Below are positions 1 to 11,449 of a stretch of DNA of 64,000 nucleotides, in pieces. Every line of letters starts with the position of its first letter. The first letter of the stretch is position 1. The stretch is taken from NCBI RefSeq assembly GCF_030445035.2, contig NC_080678.1:60093087-60157086 (forward strand), in the 5' to 3' direction. The notes beneath the pieces were generated by a model. The model saw nothing but the letters and a program-made list of their open reading frames with translations, made no database searches and was not told the origin of the DNA. The position numbers and the translations under genes are program-made. Origin of the DNA: Dasypus novemcinctus (lineage: Eukaryota > Chordata > Mammalia > Cingulata > Dasypodidae).

Positions 1-720
1 CTTTGGGACTATCTTTTCCACTGGACAGAAATTATTTGCTTCTCTACTGGACAAAATCTTCAAGTAAACATGTAATTTCATAGACTCTACTCTCTAATGA
101 CAAAAGAATATCCTCTCAAGATAATTAAATAATCCTTAGGTGAGCTGTGTGTGCAATGCTTCAGTACAACATTGAAGGAACTTCCAGGCCTCTCCTCTTT
201 TAGCCTCTTTAGCTTCACCCTTTTGCATCGGCTGGGGGAGGCAAATCATTACTGGGGTGAAACAATTTCACCCTATCTGACTTGGTTCTGCTCTAGGATG
301 TGGCTGCTTGGTACCTATTGTATTGTCTTCATCCTTCTGGGCAAAATTCTAGAAAATAAGAGTTGCATTTAGCATCCTCTTATATGTAAAGTGCTCAGGA
401 TCAGGACCCAGTGAGTTTTAGGGTGAGGGTTTCTTTAAATTTTGTGCCCTGGGTACTTCTTTTGCCTTGTCAATAGGGTCTGGTATTTACTAAGTGCTCC
501 TTAAGTGTTCATAATCTGATTTTTTACTACTGTTACTGTTGTTACTGTCCAAAGAGTAAAAAGTGTACATTTTTTTAACATTACCATACATTACCATTTA
601 CAATCTCTTCCCAGATTTCCTTTTTAGATTCACATTCTGTGAATTTTTTTTTTGTACCAATCCTGTCCCCTGTGCTCCAGTCACCCCACAGTAGTTACTA
701 AGTTAGGTCTAATTGTTAAC
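1..720. other. Unassigned non-coding DNA
   Basis: I see no gene and no repeat family I can name here. The only open frame of note (151-372) is short, has no recognisable motif and no splice context, and is best read as chance. Base composition is AT-rich with scattered T runs, typical of mammalian intergenic DNA. Confidence 0.5.
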
Positions 721-721
721 A

Positions 722-872
722 CCATACAGTTTGTGGTCAGAAGGAATTGAATATGAATCCTGACTATGCAAATTATCACTTAGGATCTTATGCAAATTAC
801 TCTACCTCTAGAAGTTTCAGTTTTCTCATACCTACAATGAAGTAGAACCTTCCTCATAGGCTGTTATAAGCT
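722..872 (+). repeat. MIR SINE fragment
   Basis: The order of blocks matches the middle of a MIR: a diverged 'tcagaa...gaatcctgactatgcaaattatcactta' like region, a run ending in 'caaattactctacctct' and then 'tcagttttctcat' before 'caatgaagtag', matching the family's 'cctcagtttcctcatctgtaaaatgg'. MIR is an old tRNA-derived SINE shared by all mammals; no function is implied here. Confidence 0.65.
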
Positions 873-1017
873 GCTACTAAAAATAGGGATGAGATTTAAG
901 ACCCCTGTAAATAGGGCACTTATGTTCTTGGTTACCTCTCACATCATTTTTTTATTCTTTCATTTTCACTGGTCAATTTGTAGTATATCTTTATGATACA
1001 ATTATTTAGAAATCAAG

Positions 1018-1120
1018 ATATTCGATTTCTAGTCTTGGTTCTGGTTGTATGATTTTGGGCAAGTTGCTCTCTAGCTTTATGGTTCCCCATCTATACAAAG
1101 AAAAGAATTTAAATTGAGGT
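1018..1120 (+). repeat. MIR SINE fragment
   Basis: A short diverged MIR core: 'gttctggttgtatgattttg' followed by 'ggcaagttgctct' (family: 'gggcaagttacttaacctct') and 'ggttccccatctatacaaag'. It lies in the same orientation as the MIR 150 bp upstream; the two are separate fragments because both contain the same part of the consensus. Confidence 0.55.
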
Positions 1121-1448
1121 AACTCACTGCTTTCTGGACTTACTTGACCATGCCATGCACTATTTTCAAAACACATATCATATTAACATTCCACAGAACT
1201 AGGTTTTAGAGAATACATTTTGCCAAATGGTCTTATAAAAAATCAAATCAAAGGATTCAGTCACTTAAAATAAAAATAAGAAGTAAAACAATTGGAAAGA
1301 CACACAGAATGACTACTCTTTTCATACAGTATGTTTATACTCTTAAATTACCCAAGAGAACCAACTGCAAGTTTTATTAGAAATAAATGAACTTGCTGCA
1401 TGAAGGATAAATGTATAAAAATCAGTAACATAACCTTTACTTTTACCT

Positions 1449-1762
1449 ATTTAAGATTTATTTTTTATTTATTTCTCCCCGCCCCCCGCCCCCACCCAAG
1501 TTGTCTGCTCTCTCTAACCATTCACTGTGTGTTCTTCTGTGTTCCCTTGTGTCAGCGGCACCCGGAATCTGTGTCTCGTTTTGTTGCATCATCTTGCTGT
1601 GTCATCTCTGTGTGTGTGTGGCGCCATTCCTGGGCAGGCTGCTCTTTTTCGCACTGGGTGACTCTCCTTAAGGGTCTCCCCTATGTGGTGTCACCCCTGC
1701 GTGGCACAGCACTCCTTGGCGTGCATCTGCACAGTGCGTGGGCCGGCTCCTCACATGGTTCA
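1449..1762 (-). repeat. DAS-III type SINE, 5' truncated
   Basis: On the plus strand this begins with 'ttaagatttattttttattt' and a C-rich block, then 'gttgtctgctctctctaacc', 'ttgttgcatcatcttgctgt', 'gccattcctgggcaggctg' and 'gcacagcactccttgg'. These are the reverse complement of the tail and body of the long armadillo DAS SINE. The tRNA-like head that should follow to the right is missing, so the copy is 5' truncated or deleted near 1,760. An open frame across it is SINE-derived and not a gene. I could not find a convincing TSD. Confidence 0.85.
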
Positions 1763-2040
1763 TTTGAAAGTATGATAAAAAAGATGCTATTTACAATGAC
1801 ACTGCAAATATAAAATATTTGAAAATATGTGTAGTGAGGGTAAATGCAAGGGGACAGCACTGAGAGGCACTGAAGAAGACATGATTAAATAGACAAAGTG
1901 ACTTTGATGAAAAGATTATTATAAATATATCAATTTATTGCACATTAATTTATGGAGTTAACATATTTCCATCAGATTTCAAATGGTTTTCTGATGGGAA
2001 AATTCGATAAAAAATTACCTTTTACTGAATTTTCTCTTTT

Positions 2041-2245
2041 TGCCAGGCACCTAAGTTTAAGTGCATTTTACATATATTAGCACATTTAATCCTAATAATA
2101 ATTATTTGAGAAAGTACTATTATTATACACTATTACTTCTTGAAGATGAGGAAGTTGAGTCCTAAAAATTATGCAACTTGTTCCAAATTGCACAACCAAT
2201 AAGTGGGGTTGCCAAGATTCAAACCCAGGCAGTCTGACTTCACTT
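2041..2245 (-). repeat. MIR SINE
   Basis: Clear MIR in reverse orientation: 'gccaggcacctaag', 'catttaatcctaataataat', 'gaagatgaggaagttgagtc', 'gcaacttgttccaaattgca' and 'tcaaacccaggcagtctgac' follow the reverse consensus in order. This is one of the better preserved MIR copies in the window. Confidence 0.85.
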
Positions 2246-2980
2246 AGACAAATTTGCAAGAATTGCTAAAATATTTTTAAAGGACTAATGAGAGACTTGC
2301 ATTATCAATGAGTTGTATAAAGATATTAAAAAGTACCACTTAATAAATTTATATCCTCACATCACACTGTTGGGCAAATCCAGATGGAGTAAGAATTAAA
2401 TGGAAAAAAATAAAACAATAAAGCATACAAAAATAGAATTGGTCCCACCCCTTTTTTAGGTATGGCTATCTAATTCTAAATGCAATTAATTAATTAATAC
2501 AGCGAATACTAACATAGTGTTATCTATCTTGTAGTCGTCATGCTAAGGTCTTATGAGTTTGAAGGTAAGAAATGGAGAACCAATTTTCTGCTGTAAAGTC
2601 ACAGGTATTATTAACCCAAACATACATTAGCCCAAGATTTGCTTTAATGACTATACAATTACTGACTCAGTCGTTCTGAGGTGTGTTGACCAAAAACCCT
2701 GGCATAGACTGCAGGATAAGGGAAGGTATCCCTGAGTAAGTCACACTAACATTGAGATATAAAAATATGAAGGATGTCCAGGAAGTAACCATTTTGTAGG
2801 GGTAAGCAGGAAGTTGGGGAGGGAAAAAATATAAGAAAAGGCAATATCATATACAAGGGTGAAAAGAGTACTCTCTCAGTGAGATGGGAACTTTCTGTTT
2901 TTTTGGAAGCATTTTGGCAGTATAGATCAAAGTTCTTAAATAAAGTGAACATTATTTGACCTTGTAATTGTATTTCATTT

Positions 2981-3004
2981 ATCCATCCATCCATCCATCC
3001 ATCC
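2981..3004. repeat. (ATCC)6 microsatellite
   Basis: Six perfect tandem ATCC units, read directly from the sequence. Confidence 0.95.
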
Positions 3005-3207
3005 AGTATCAAAATCTAACTGGGCATCTACTTTGTGTCCAGGCACTAATGAGAAAATTCACATCACAGAGATGTATAGACTAATGAGTAGGATTAGAAA
3101 ATGAAGAGGAATATTTCAGAAAAATTCATGAATTTTCACAAATTGATACCCAAGCAATCTCCCATAATTTATATTAGATCTATTATAAAGTATACCTAAT
3201 AAGTTTG

Positions 3208-3270
3208 TATGTGTATATATATATACATATATGTATACACACACACATACATATATATAATATATATATG
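3208..3270. repeat. TA/CA-rich simple repeat
   Basis: Alternating purine-pyrimidine tract of interleaved TA, TACA and CA units, partly self-complementary, so it could extrude as a cruciform. It is an ordinary mammalian dinucleotide-rich tract. Confidence 0.85.
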
Positions 3271-3799
3271 GAAGTGAGAATTTTTTTCTAGCTACTTATT
3301 CTACTGACTCAGGCAATGTCTACTGGTGAAAAATATTAAGAAAAATAAATTGATGTTCAATTTCATCTTATAATAGATCTTTTGGAAACAGAATTAAATG
3401 TTTAATTTTTTCTTTTCAAAATATTTTGTATGTGAAGGAAGTGTCTAAGCTAGTTATTGAAAAAAAAAGTTTCCCATGATCTGGAGTCAATTATATGCTT
3501 ATATAGATGGAATGACATTCATGGTAGAGAATTTGTTTCACATTCTTTCTCACTATAGAATAATGAGTTTTATTCATCTGAATTTACAGGGTAAAACAAA
3601 AGAAAAAGCATCAAGCTCTTTCTAAAATACTTCAATGCAGATTTAATAAGAGGATATATATTCTCTTTTGAGAGCTCTGAGGAGCAATTTGATATTTCAG
3701 AATTTATGTGTATCATCAGCACTTCACTTGACAATTTGGAATTAGGATAAATCCATAAAATACCCTAGGTATAAGAAAAAATATGAGAGCAGATTTTCC

Positions 3800-4145
3800 T
3801 TTTCAATGTTTCTCATGCTTGCATGTCCATTTCCATTTCAGCTGTCATCATATTCCAAACTCATATCACCTTATACTTGGATTATTACAAATCCTTGCTG
3901 CTCTTTCTCCATTCAATCTGCCTTAAATTATGCCACCAGATTAATTTTGTTGAGTCATGCCACTCCCCCACTCAAATACTACCTAGCATCTGCATGATAA
4001 ATTTCTTTTGTATGACATTCAAAATTCCCTCTCTTCCAGTCTCAACCAAAAGTGTCTCACTTTTTCATCAGCATGAATCTACAAACCTAATGTTTATCTC
4101 CTGTCTCACATACATTGTGATTTTGTCCCTTTGTCATATAATTCA
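3800..4145 (+). repeat. L2 LINE 3' fragment
   Basis: 'gattaattttgttgagtcatgccactcccccactcaaa' like text, with 'ttacaaatccttgctgctct' before it, follows the L2 3' consensus (the stretch normally reading 'ctgatcatgtcactcccctgcttaaaa'). The overlapping plus-strand open frames at 3,806-4,200 are remnants of this element and carry no intact reverse-transcriptase motif. It ends where the antisense LTR begins. Confidence 0.65.
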
Positions 4146-4149
4146 TTTT

Positions 4150-4565
4150 TCATGGGTGATATATTACTTTTCTATTGCAAGAAATTTACTACAAATTTAG
4201 TGGCTTAACACAGCAAAAATTTACAGAAGTCAGAAGTCCTTAATGGTTCTCACTGGACTAAAACCAGGTTTCAGCAGGTCTACATTCTTTCCTGGAAGCT
4301 CTAAGAGAGAATCCGTTTCCTTGCCTTTTCCAGCTTCTGTTGACTGTTCACAATCTTTGGCTTGTGGACAGCTTCCACCTTCAAAGCCAACAATGACTGC
4401 TTCAGTCTTTCTCATATAACATCGCTCTGACTCTTCTGTCTCCCTCTTCCATAAAGATTTGATTGCATTGGGCCCACTTGGTTAATCCAGGAGAATCTCC
4501 CTATTTTAAGGTCATCTGATCCTCCTTTGCCATGTAATATAACATATTCACAGATTCCAGGATTA
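4150..4565 (-). mobile_element. MLT1-type LTR fragment
   Basis: Reverse-orientation MaLR LTR: 'tttctattgcaagaaattta', 'ttagtggcttaacacagcaa', 'ctctaagagagaatccg', 'cttgccttttccagcttctg' and 'ttgggcccacttggttaatc' correspond in order to the reverse MLT1 consensus. No second LTR or internal part is seen beside it, so it is probably a solitary LTR. MaLR elements are non-autonomous relatives of ERVL retroviral elements; there are no coding parts here. Confidence 0.75.
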
Positions 4566-5189
4566 AGAGTAGATATCTTTAAAAAATTTTTTTAAAAAGA
4601 TACTTAGATTACATAAATGTTAAATAAAAAATTTATTTTTCAATGTCCAGTTCAGCTCTTTTATGAAACCTTCTCAGATCACAATTAAACATGGTGACTT
4701 TTCCTTCCTCTAAACTTGCATAAACAATACCACACTTACACACAGGAGAATGAGACTCCTGGTTTGGATCCTGTGTTTTAGAAGTCCCCACCCTGACCTT
4801 CATTTGGCCTTGCCCCTCACTAAAAGCAAGAAACCCCCAAGGCAGAGGACTCTTATTGGTGTTCTTACCCCAGCTATCACAAATGATATGCAAGAATCTG
4901 CCAAAACATTATTTCTTGTGAAACAATGAATTCTAGTCTATTCTCCATGTGGACTTTATGGTATTTTTTCTGTTGACCCTTATTTTGTAACATCTTGGAA
5001 TCTCAGTTTTCTCCTCTCTTCTAGTAGTTAGACATAGTGCTCAAAGCTTTACATATTGGGATTCAGTATGTCTGAGGATAAAAATTATAGCAATCTTGAA
5101 TAACCTATGAACCTGACCCCCTTAGAATGAGCCTTATGTTTTATTAAAGTCACTGCGTGGGCACGTGTCAAATATAAGCAAATAATAGA
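4566..5189. other. Unassigned DNA, possible L2 remainder
   Basis: Around 4,645-4,730, 'cagttcagctcttttatgaa' and 'ccttctcagatcacaat' resemble the L2 stretch that normally reads 'tcagctcaaatgtcacttcc'. It may therefore be the right half of the L2 at 3,800-4,145, split by the LTR. The rest is unassigned. The reverse frame at 4,633-4,893 has no recognisable motif. Confidence 0.4.
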
Positions 5190-5620
5190 GATATAGGTAA
5201 AGATTTTTATACTAAGATGCTCATTGTAGAATCGCCTCCCAAATCAAAAACAATCTAAATGCATATATTGGGAATAGTGAACTTCTGGTAGACAAGTATG
5301 GAAGAATATTACACAGTCACTAAAAGTATGATTTTAATTATTAATAAGCAAGAAATAACTATTTATAATGTTCAAAGGAAAAGTATGATACACGGCATTT
5401 ATATATGTAAAATCAGCTCATATCAGAAAAGGGAGTTTATGTAAATATGTAAAAACAGCAAACAAAAAAGGAAAGAAATATAATAAAGTAATGAAAGCAG
5501 TCATGCACAAAAGTGGGAATATAAGTGATTTTTAAATGTTTTTTTCTTTATAACTTTTCATCTTTTCCAAATTCTTTCTAAATTAAACATATTATAGCTC
5601 TTGATAGTTTTAATTTATAA
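5190..5620 (+). mobile_element. Ancient L1 (L1M type) 3' end
   Basis: 'gaagaatattacacagtcac', 'taaaagtatgattttaatta', 'tgtaaaaacagcaaacaaaa' and 'gtgggaatataagtgatttt' then 'ttctttataacttttcatct' reproduce the order of the old L1M 3' region. It is non-coding and 5' truncated. Confidence 0.65.
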
Positions 5621-5689
5621 CTCCTATACATATAATTAACAACACATAATATTTATTCATATTTTCTTCATGACCAAAAATATCATCTC

Positions 5690-5960
5690 TAGGATAAGTA
5701 AGTTCAACAAACATTTACTCATCATTGACTAGGCCCTGGACACCCTGTTGGTTAACAGAGACAGTCCCTGCCCATGAAGAGCTGATCTTCAATGAGAAAA
5801 TTAGACAAGTAAACAAATAATAAGAATATTTGATTATGATTGCAATATTGGTGATATGTACAGGTACATATCTTTCAGGGGAGGGAGCAGTGATTCTTTC
5901 TGAGAGGTGTCAGAAGGGAGTGACATGTGAGATGAATTTTGAAAGATGAATAAAATTTTA
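5690..5960 (-). repeat. L2 LINE 3' end
   Basis: 'gttcaacaaacatttactca' followed by 'aggccctggacaccctgttg' and 'gacagtccctgcccatgaag' is the reverse complement of the L2 3' end (which ends '...caataaatatttgttgaatga'). 'gggagtgacatgtgagatga' continues the match further up the element. Not coding. Confidence 0.75.
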
Positions 5961-6289
5961 ACAGTTTCTAATTGATATAAGTGGTTATTATAACTGTACT
6001 TGATTTCTACAGCATAATATATGTAAAAAGTATAATTCTTATATAAGACCGAAAAACCTAATTCTATTTTATATCATGGAACTTTGGGATTTCATTTGTT
6101 TTGGTCAGGAACTCCATGCAGTTGGCCAAATTGGGTCATGGAATCTATCCAACAAAGCTGACAATGCCTACTTTTTTCTGGATAAAGGATAAAACCCAGG
6201 CACCACATTTAGAGAACAACTGGTCTAACACACTATCAATTTGTGTTACCTACATGAATACTATGAACTGTCTTTTGCCCATTTTTTTT

Positions 6290-6520
6290 TTCTGAGGTGT
6301 TTGGCTGTATGTAGAATTACTGGGTCCAGGGTTAAGTGCTTACACATTTTTATGGCTTTGCAACCCTCCAAAAAGACTGCATCTATTCATCCTCCCACCA
6401 GTAGTGCCAGTTCCTTATAACTGTACCAATATTAGGTATTACTCATAAGTTTTTGATAAATCAGTAGATAAAACATTATTTTAATTTGCAATTCTAAAGT
6501 TATCTTTTTCATATAAATTT
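6290..6520 (-). mobile_element. Ancient L1 3' fragment
   Basis: 'tgtagaattactgggtccag' and 'catcctcccaccagtagtgc' match the reverse of the old L1 3' region that reads 'gaattgctgggtcatat' and 'cattcccaccagcaatg'. It is short and diverged. Confidence 0.6.
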
Positions 6521-6724
6521 TTAAAAATTGCTGCCATTTAAAAAAAAAAGAATAAACTCTGATTGATTAAGATAAAATGACAAAATAAAAGTTTCTTATG
6601 TGTGGTCTCTCCTTTTAACACTTAAGGAGCTAGGTGTAGGGAAGGTGTTATGATTCACAAGACTGATAGAGCATGGCTAGGATGAGTCCAGGAACCTGCA
6701 TTTCTAAAAACCTTGCTTGGACGT

Positions 6725-7374
6725 TGTAGCAGTTTGATATTGTTTATGGATTCCAGAAATAGATATTGGATTATGTTTGTTTTTCTGGGCATATTAGATT
6801 GGATTGGATTCAGAGATTTCACTTTTACTTGATTAAATAATGATTAAGGCTTTGATTGGGCCATGTCGGTAGGATATTAAGTCCCCACCCACCAAGGGAC
6901 ATGGCAGAAGAGAAAGTTGTAGTTTTAATGCTGGAACCTTAATGCACAGAGAAGTAGATACATGAGGAAAGAGAGAAGGCTCGTTAGACACAACAGATGC
7001 CCTCGGAAGAGAGATGAGCCATTTTCCTGATAGTTTACAGCTGACCTTGTGGAGAAAACAAAGCAGTTGAGTCTTGAGAGAAATGAGCCCTGAAAGAAAT
7101 GCACTCTGAGAAAGAGAGACAAGATTTATCCCAGCCTACAGCTGATATTGGAAGAAACTGGGACCATGGAGCTTTAGGAGGAAGAGGAAGCCTGAACCCT
7201 TGTAGCCGATAGCAGTCATCTTGCTCCAACACGTGGCAACAGACTTTGGTGACAGAAGTAACTTATGCTTTTTGGCCTGGTAACTGTAAGCTTCTACCCC
7301 AAATAAATATCCTTTTATAAAAACCAACTGATTTCTGGTATTTTGCATCAGCCCCACTTTGGCCGACAAATACC
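6725..7374 (+). mobile_element. MaLR/ERVL-like solo LTR, lineage family (copy 1)
   Basis: Begins TGTAGCAGTTTGATATTG, contains an AATAAA polyadenylation signal at about 7,301 in 'ccccaaataaatatcc', and ends 'gcatcagccccactttggcc' + 'gacaaatacc'. Two other copies (42,857-43,353 and, reversed, 63,025-63,655) share both ends and the AATAAA block. Flanking 5-mers GACGT and GAAGT agree at 4 of 5 bases, as expected for an old ERVL-type insertion. The layout parallels MLT1 ('...tttgtggtactttgttatgg'), so I place it near MaLR; the exact subfamily is unknown. The three reverse frames inside (6,925-7,438) are LTR sequence, not genes. Confidence 0.75.
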
Positions 7375-7944
7375 GAAGTTCTGATAGTTGACCAGGTTTA
7401 GAACCAAAATCATTTTTGATTCTAAAAATGGGAGTCAAGGCATTGCTAGTTATCAGGCAGTGGCATGAGTAAGGAACAAACTGTCACATGATGGTTTCCA
7501 CCCTGGAAAAACATTTATTATATGCATTCTCACTTTAATCTTAAATATTTGAGTTTAGTGTCTTGAATTTTTTTTATTGTTACTTCATGTATATTTCTTG
7601 CTTTCCTGACTATTGCAAGCTTCTTAAAGGTGAGAATCACGTCTTTAAAATTTTTTTTCTGCATCCCCCAGAGACTTCCCCTTTGCCATAAACCATAAGT
7701 CTGAAATGATACATACGAAAGGACACACGAATGAGTAAGACTGCCATTTTCCCCTCACATGGAAATTTGTAATTGCAACTAGAGAACTATCTTAGACTAT
7801 AATAATGCTCTTCATAAATATCATTAAAAATCCTCAGAGTGTCCATAAAAGAATCTAGAATTTTCACTGTATTCTCTTAGATACCTCTCAGAGTTATCTT
7901 GCTGGTAGATAACATTTCTTACTTTCTCAGTCTACTCAGTCTCC
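7375..7944. other. Unassigned non-coding DNA
   Basis: No gene or named repeat seen. 'tttattgttacttcatgtat' and 'ttcttaaaggtgagaatcac' recall an L2 3' end but too weakly to call. Confidence 0.4.

Positions 7945-8010
<66 letters not shown>
7945..8010. repeat. (ATCT)n microsatellite, about 16 units
   Basis: Sixty-six bases of uninterrupted ATCT units, followed by ATTT-type units to about 8,020. Long perfect tetranucleotide tracts of this kind are usually length-polymorphic. Confidence 0.95.
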
Positions 8011-8039
8011 TTATTTATTACATTCTCAAGTATTTTTTC

Positions 8040-8452
8040 CTTTGTTTTTGTTTTAAACTTTATTTTTAAAGAAGTTTTAGAATACAGAGAGGTTACATAA
8101 AAAATATAGGGTATTCCTATATACTCTACCCCTTCCCCTCTAACATTTTCCCCTATTAATAACATCTTTCTTTAGTATGGTACATTTGTTGTAATTGATG
8201 AACAAATATTGAAGCATTGTTACTAACCATAGTCTATTGTTTACATTATGGTGTATACTTTGCACTATACAATTTTATATGTTTTGACAAAATTTATAAT
8301 GGCCTGTATCCGTCATTGCAATATAATGCAGAAAAATCCCAATGTCCCCACAATGCCCCATGTTACACCTATTCTGCCCTCTCCTTCTCCTTAGTATCTC
8401 TGGTAACCAGTATATTTTTATTAATATTACAAGTTTTTCCATTGCTAGAATG
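8040..8452 (-). mobile_element. L1 3' UTR end, antisense
   Basis: Starts with T-rich DNA (a poly(A) tail seen from the other strand). 'ggttacataaaaaatatagg', 'ctaacattttcccctattaa', 'ggtacatttgttgtaattga' and 'ttccattgctagaatgataa' follow. The same series recurs at 32,533-32,915 and 41,715-42,062; in the last it abuts antisense L1 ORF2, which identifies it as an L1 3' UTR. The left end is anchored on the T tract and the right end is variable between copies, as expected for 5'-truncated L1 insertions. Confidence 0.75.
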
Positions 8453-10870
8453 ATAAGAGTTTCTCAACAAGAGTTCTGTCTTTCAAGAAATACTAAAGGG
8501 AGTTCTGGAAGATAAAAGAAAAAAATAATAGCAGAAAGACAGTTGGAGGCGAGTATAGAAAGGAAGATTATTAGTAAGAGTAACTAAAAGGATAAAAAAA
8601 GAAATAAAAACAAAATAAGTCTATATAAACCTAAGGAAAAAATGGTTAATGTAAGTGCTCCCTTGACAGTAATAACATTCAATGTTAATGGATTAGACTC
8701 TCCAATCAAAAGACATAGATTGGCAAAATGGATAAGGAAATATGACCCATCTATATGCTGTGTACAGGAAACTCACCTTAGACCCACGCATGCAAGGAGA
8801 TTGCAAGTGAAAGGTTGGAAGATAATTTTACATTCAAGCAATAACCCAAAGAGGGCAGGAGTTGCTGTATTAATATCAGACAAAATAGACTTTAAATACA
8901 AAACTATTGTAAGAGACAAATAAAGACAATATATATTAAGAAAAGAGGTAATCTATTGAGAAGAAAGAACAGTCATAAATATTTATGCACTTGACCATGT
9001 GCCCCAAAATACGTGAGGAAAACAATGGAAAAACTAAGGGGAGAAATAAGTGCTGCTGCAATTATAGCAGGGGATTTTTAATGCACCATTATCACCATTA
9101 GACATAACATCTTGACAGAGGGTTAATAAAGAAACAGAGACCTTGAATTAGAGGAACTAGACCTAATAAACATATACAGGACATTACGCCCAGATACTGC
9201 AGGATATACATTCTTCTTAAGCACACATGGGTTATTCCCCAAGGTAGATGGTATGCTAGGTCACAGAATAAGTCTCAATGAATTTAGAAAGACTGAAATT
9301 ATACAAAGTAATTTCTCTGACTACAGTGGAATGAAGCTGGAAATTAATAAGGGGCAGAGAACCAGAATAGGCACAAGGATATTGAAGTTAAACAATATAC
9401 TCTCTTTTATTTTATTTTATTTGTTTATTTATGTATTTATTTATTGAGATACCAGTGATTGAACCTGGGACCTCATATTTGGAAATCTAGTGCTCAAACA
9501 CAGAGCCACATTGGCTCCCCTGACTTGTTTTTTGGTTTGTTTGCTTGTTGTTTGTTTTTGTGTTTTTAGGAGGCACTGGGAACTGAACCTGGGGCCTACT
9601 ATATGGGAGGCATTCACTCCACTGCTTAAGCCACATCCACTCCCTAAACAATATTTTCTTAAACAATCAGTGGGCGAAGGAAGAAATTGCAAAAGAAATC
9701 AGTAATTACCTTGAAACGAAAATGAGAACACAACATATCAAAACCTATGGGATGCAGCTACACAGTGCTGAGATGGAAATCTATAGTCATAAATGCTTAT
9801 ATCAAAAAAGAAAGAGCTAACATCAAAGACCTAACTGCACACCTGGAGGAACTAGGTAAAGAACAACAAAATAATCTCAAAACAAGCAGAAAGAAGGAAA
9901 TAACAAAGATGAGAGCACAACTAAATGAAACTGAGAAAAAAAGAAAAGACTATAGAAAATATTAACACAACTAAAAGCTATTTCTCTGAGAAGTTTAATA
10001 AAATTGACAAACCTTTAGCTAGACTAACAGGAAAAAAGAGAGAAGATGCAAATAAATAAAATAAAAAATGAGAGAGGGAGATATTACCACTGATGCCACA
10101 GAAATAAAGAGTATCACAAGAGGATACTTTGAGAAATTGTATACCAACAAGATGGATATCTTAGATAAAAGGGACACATTTCTAGAAACACACAAGCAAC
10201 ATATTGATAGAAGAAGAACTAGAACTCAACAGACCAATCACAAGTAGTGAGATTAAATTAGTCATCAAAAACCTCCCAACTAAGAAATGCCCAGGGCCAG
10301 ATTGCTTCACCAGCAAATTCTACCAATCATTATGGAAAGTTACCTAACTCACTCAATGATGCCAAAATTACCCTAATACCAAAGCCACATAAAGACACCA
10401 ACAGAAAATTATAGCCCAATCTCTTTAATGAATTTAGATGCTAAAATCCTCAATGAAATACTTGTTAATCATATTCAACAACACATCAAACAAATTATAT
10501 ACCATGATGATGTGGGTTTTATCATTGGTATATAACGATGGTTCAACATAAGAAAATCAATGTAATATATCACATTAACAGATTAAAATAAAAAAATAAC
10601 ATGACATCTCTGTTGTCACAGAAAAGCAATTTGACAAGATAAACAGCATCTTTTCTTGATAAAAACACTTCAAAAGATAGAAATAGAAGGAAACTTCTTC
10701 AGTATGAAAAAGGGTATATATTAAAAGCCTACAGCTAATAACATACTCAATGGTTAAATGCTAAAGGCTTTCCCTCTAACATCTGGAGTAAGACAGGGAT
10801 GCCACTGTCACTGTTTTTATTTAACTTTGTGTTAGAATTACTTGCTGAAGCACTTGAGCAATTTCCTATA
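8453..10870 (+). pseudogene. L1 ORF2 fragment (endonuclease to RT), broken
   Basis: The end of the region before ORF2 plus the first half of L1 ORF2. An intact 93-codon start (8,642-8,920) carries the apurinic endonuclease-like domain with NVNGL at residues 14-18 and the metal-binding glutamate in VQETH near residue 42. Downstream, frameshifts and stops break the frame. Recognisable pieces include 'HLEELGKEQQNNLKTSRKKE' (9,747-9,965) and, near 10,260-10,450, diverged RT text such as '[19 protein letters not shown]'. The match stops near 10,870 just after 'MPLSLFLFNFVLELLAEALE', before the catalytic FADD. A DAS SINE interrupts it at 9,407-9,644. L1 ORF2 normally encodes about 1,270 residues, so this copy cannot be functional. 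Confidence 0.85.
9407..9644 (-). repeat. DAS-I dimeric SINE
   Basis: Two tRNA-like heads lie in reverse: 'accagtgattgaacctggga' to 'acagagccacattggctccc', then, after a T/G-rich linker, 'gcactgggaactgaacctgg' to 'taagccacatccactccc'. Each has the B-box-like 'gattgaacc/actgaacc' core seen in reverse. The flanking duplication 'taaacaatat' plus a few bases (9,389-9,404 and 9,645-9,660, about 13 of 16 identical) shows retroposition into the older L1. These are SINE heads, not tRNA genes. Confidence 0.8.
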
Positions 10871-11449
10871 AATTTAAACATGTCAAGTTTTCACATTTTT
10901 CTGTGTCTTACATTTGGTGTTATACTACTCCTTTTACCTATTACAGTAAATTGTACCTGTCCCTTAACACACTCAGGGGTGTTTTATTCCTGACAGACAA
11001 TGCCATCAAATATCTTTTTTTTTTTAGAAAAAAAATTGGGCATTGATCAAAAAATGTAGTCACAATTTTTTGTGAGGAGTTCATGGGACACTAGGGGAAC
11101 CCTTACTTACGATTTGAAAACCAATGGACAAGAAGTATGATTGGCCACCCCATGAAAATTCCTGTCCAATTAATATACTTTCATTTCAACTGAAAAAATT
11201 GCATTTTTTTAACTTTTCAAAGTAAGCAAAAAGATTTAGATTCATTGACATGTCTAACAATGTTTTCGACATCACCTGACTAGTAGCTCTTCAAATACAT
11301 GGACTAACACCCAGGGCATTTTATGTGGAGTAATAACGTCAGCATATCAGACTAATTGCATAAGTACTACTAATAATCCTACTATATTTCTCAGTTCACC
11401 CAAGCTGCCACCCTTTCCCCCTCTTCTCTAAAGGATATCCAAGAATTTA
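10871..11449. other. Unassigned non-coding DNA
   Basis: Follows the point where the L1 match stops. I see no gene and no repeat I can name. Confidence 0.4.

Larger units (their letters stand above)
2246..3799. other. Unassigned AT-rich DNA with microsatellites
   Basis: No gene recognised. The 88-codon reverse frame at 2,746-3,012 starts in the ATCC microsatellite and has no motif. Apart from the two simple repeats listed separately I cannot name a family in this stretch. Confidence 0.5.

Noticed and set aside
7945-8010. Possible CRISPR-like or satellite array
   Set aside because: Simple ATCT microsatellite without spacers; the window is mammalian.
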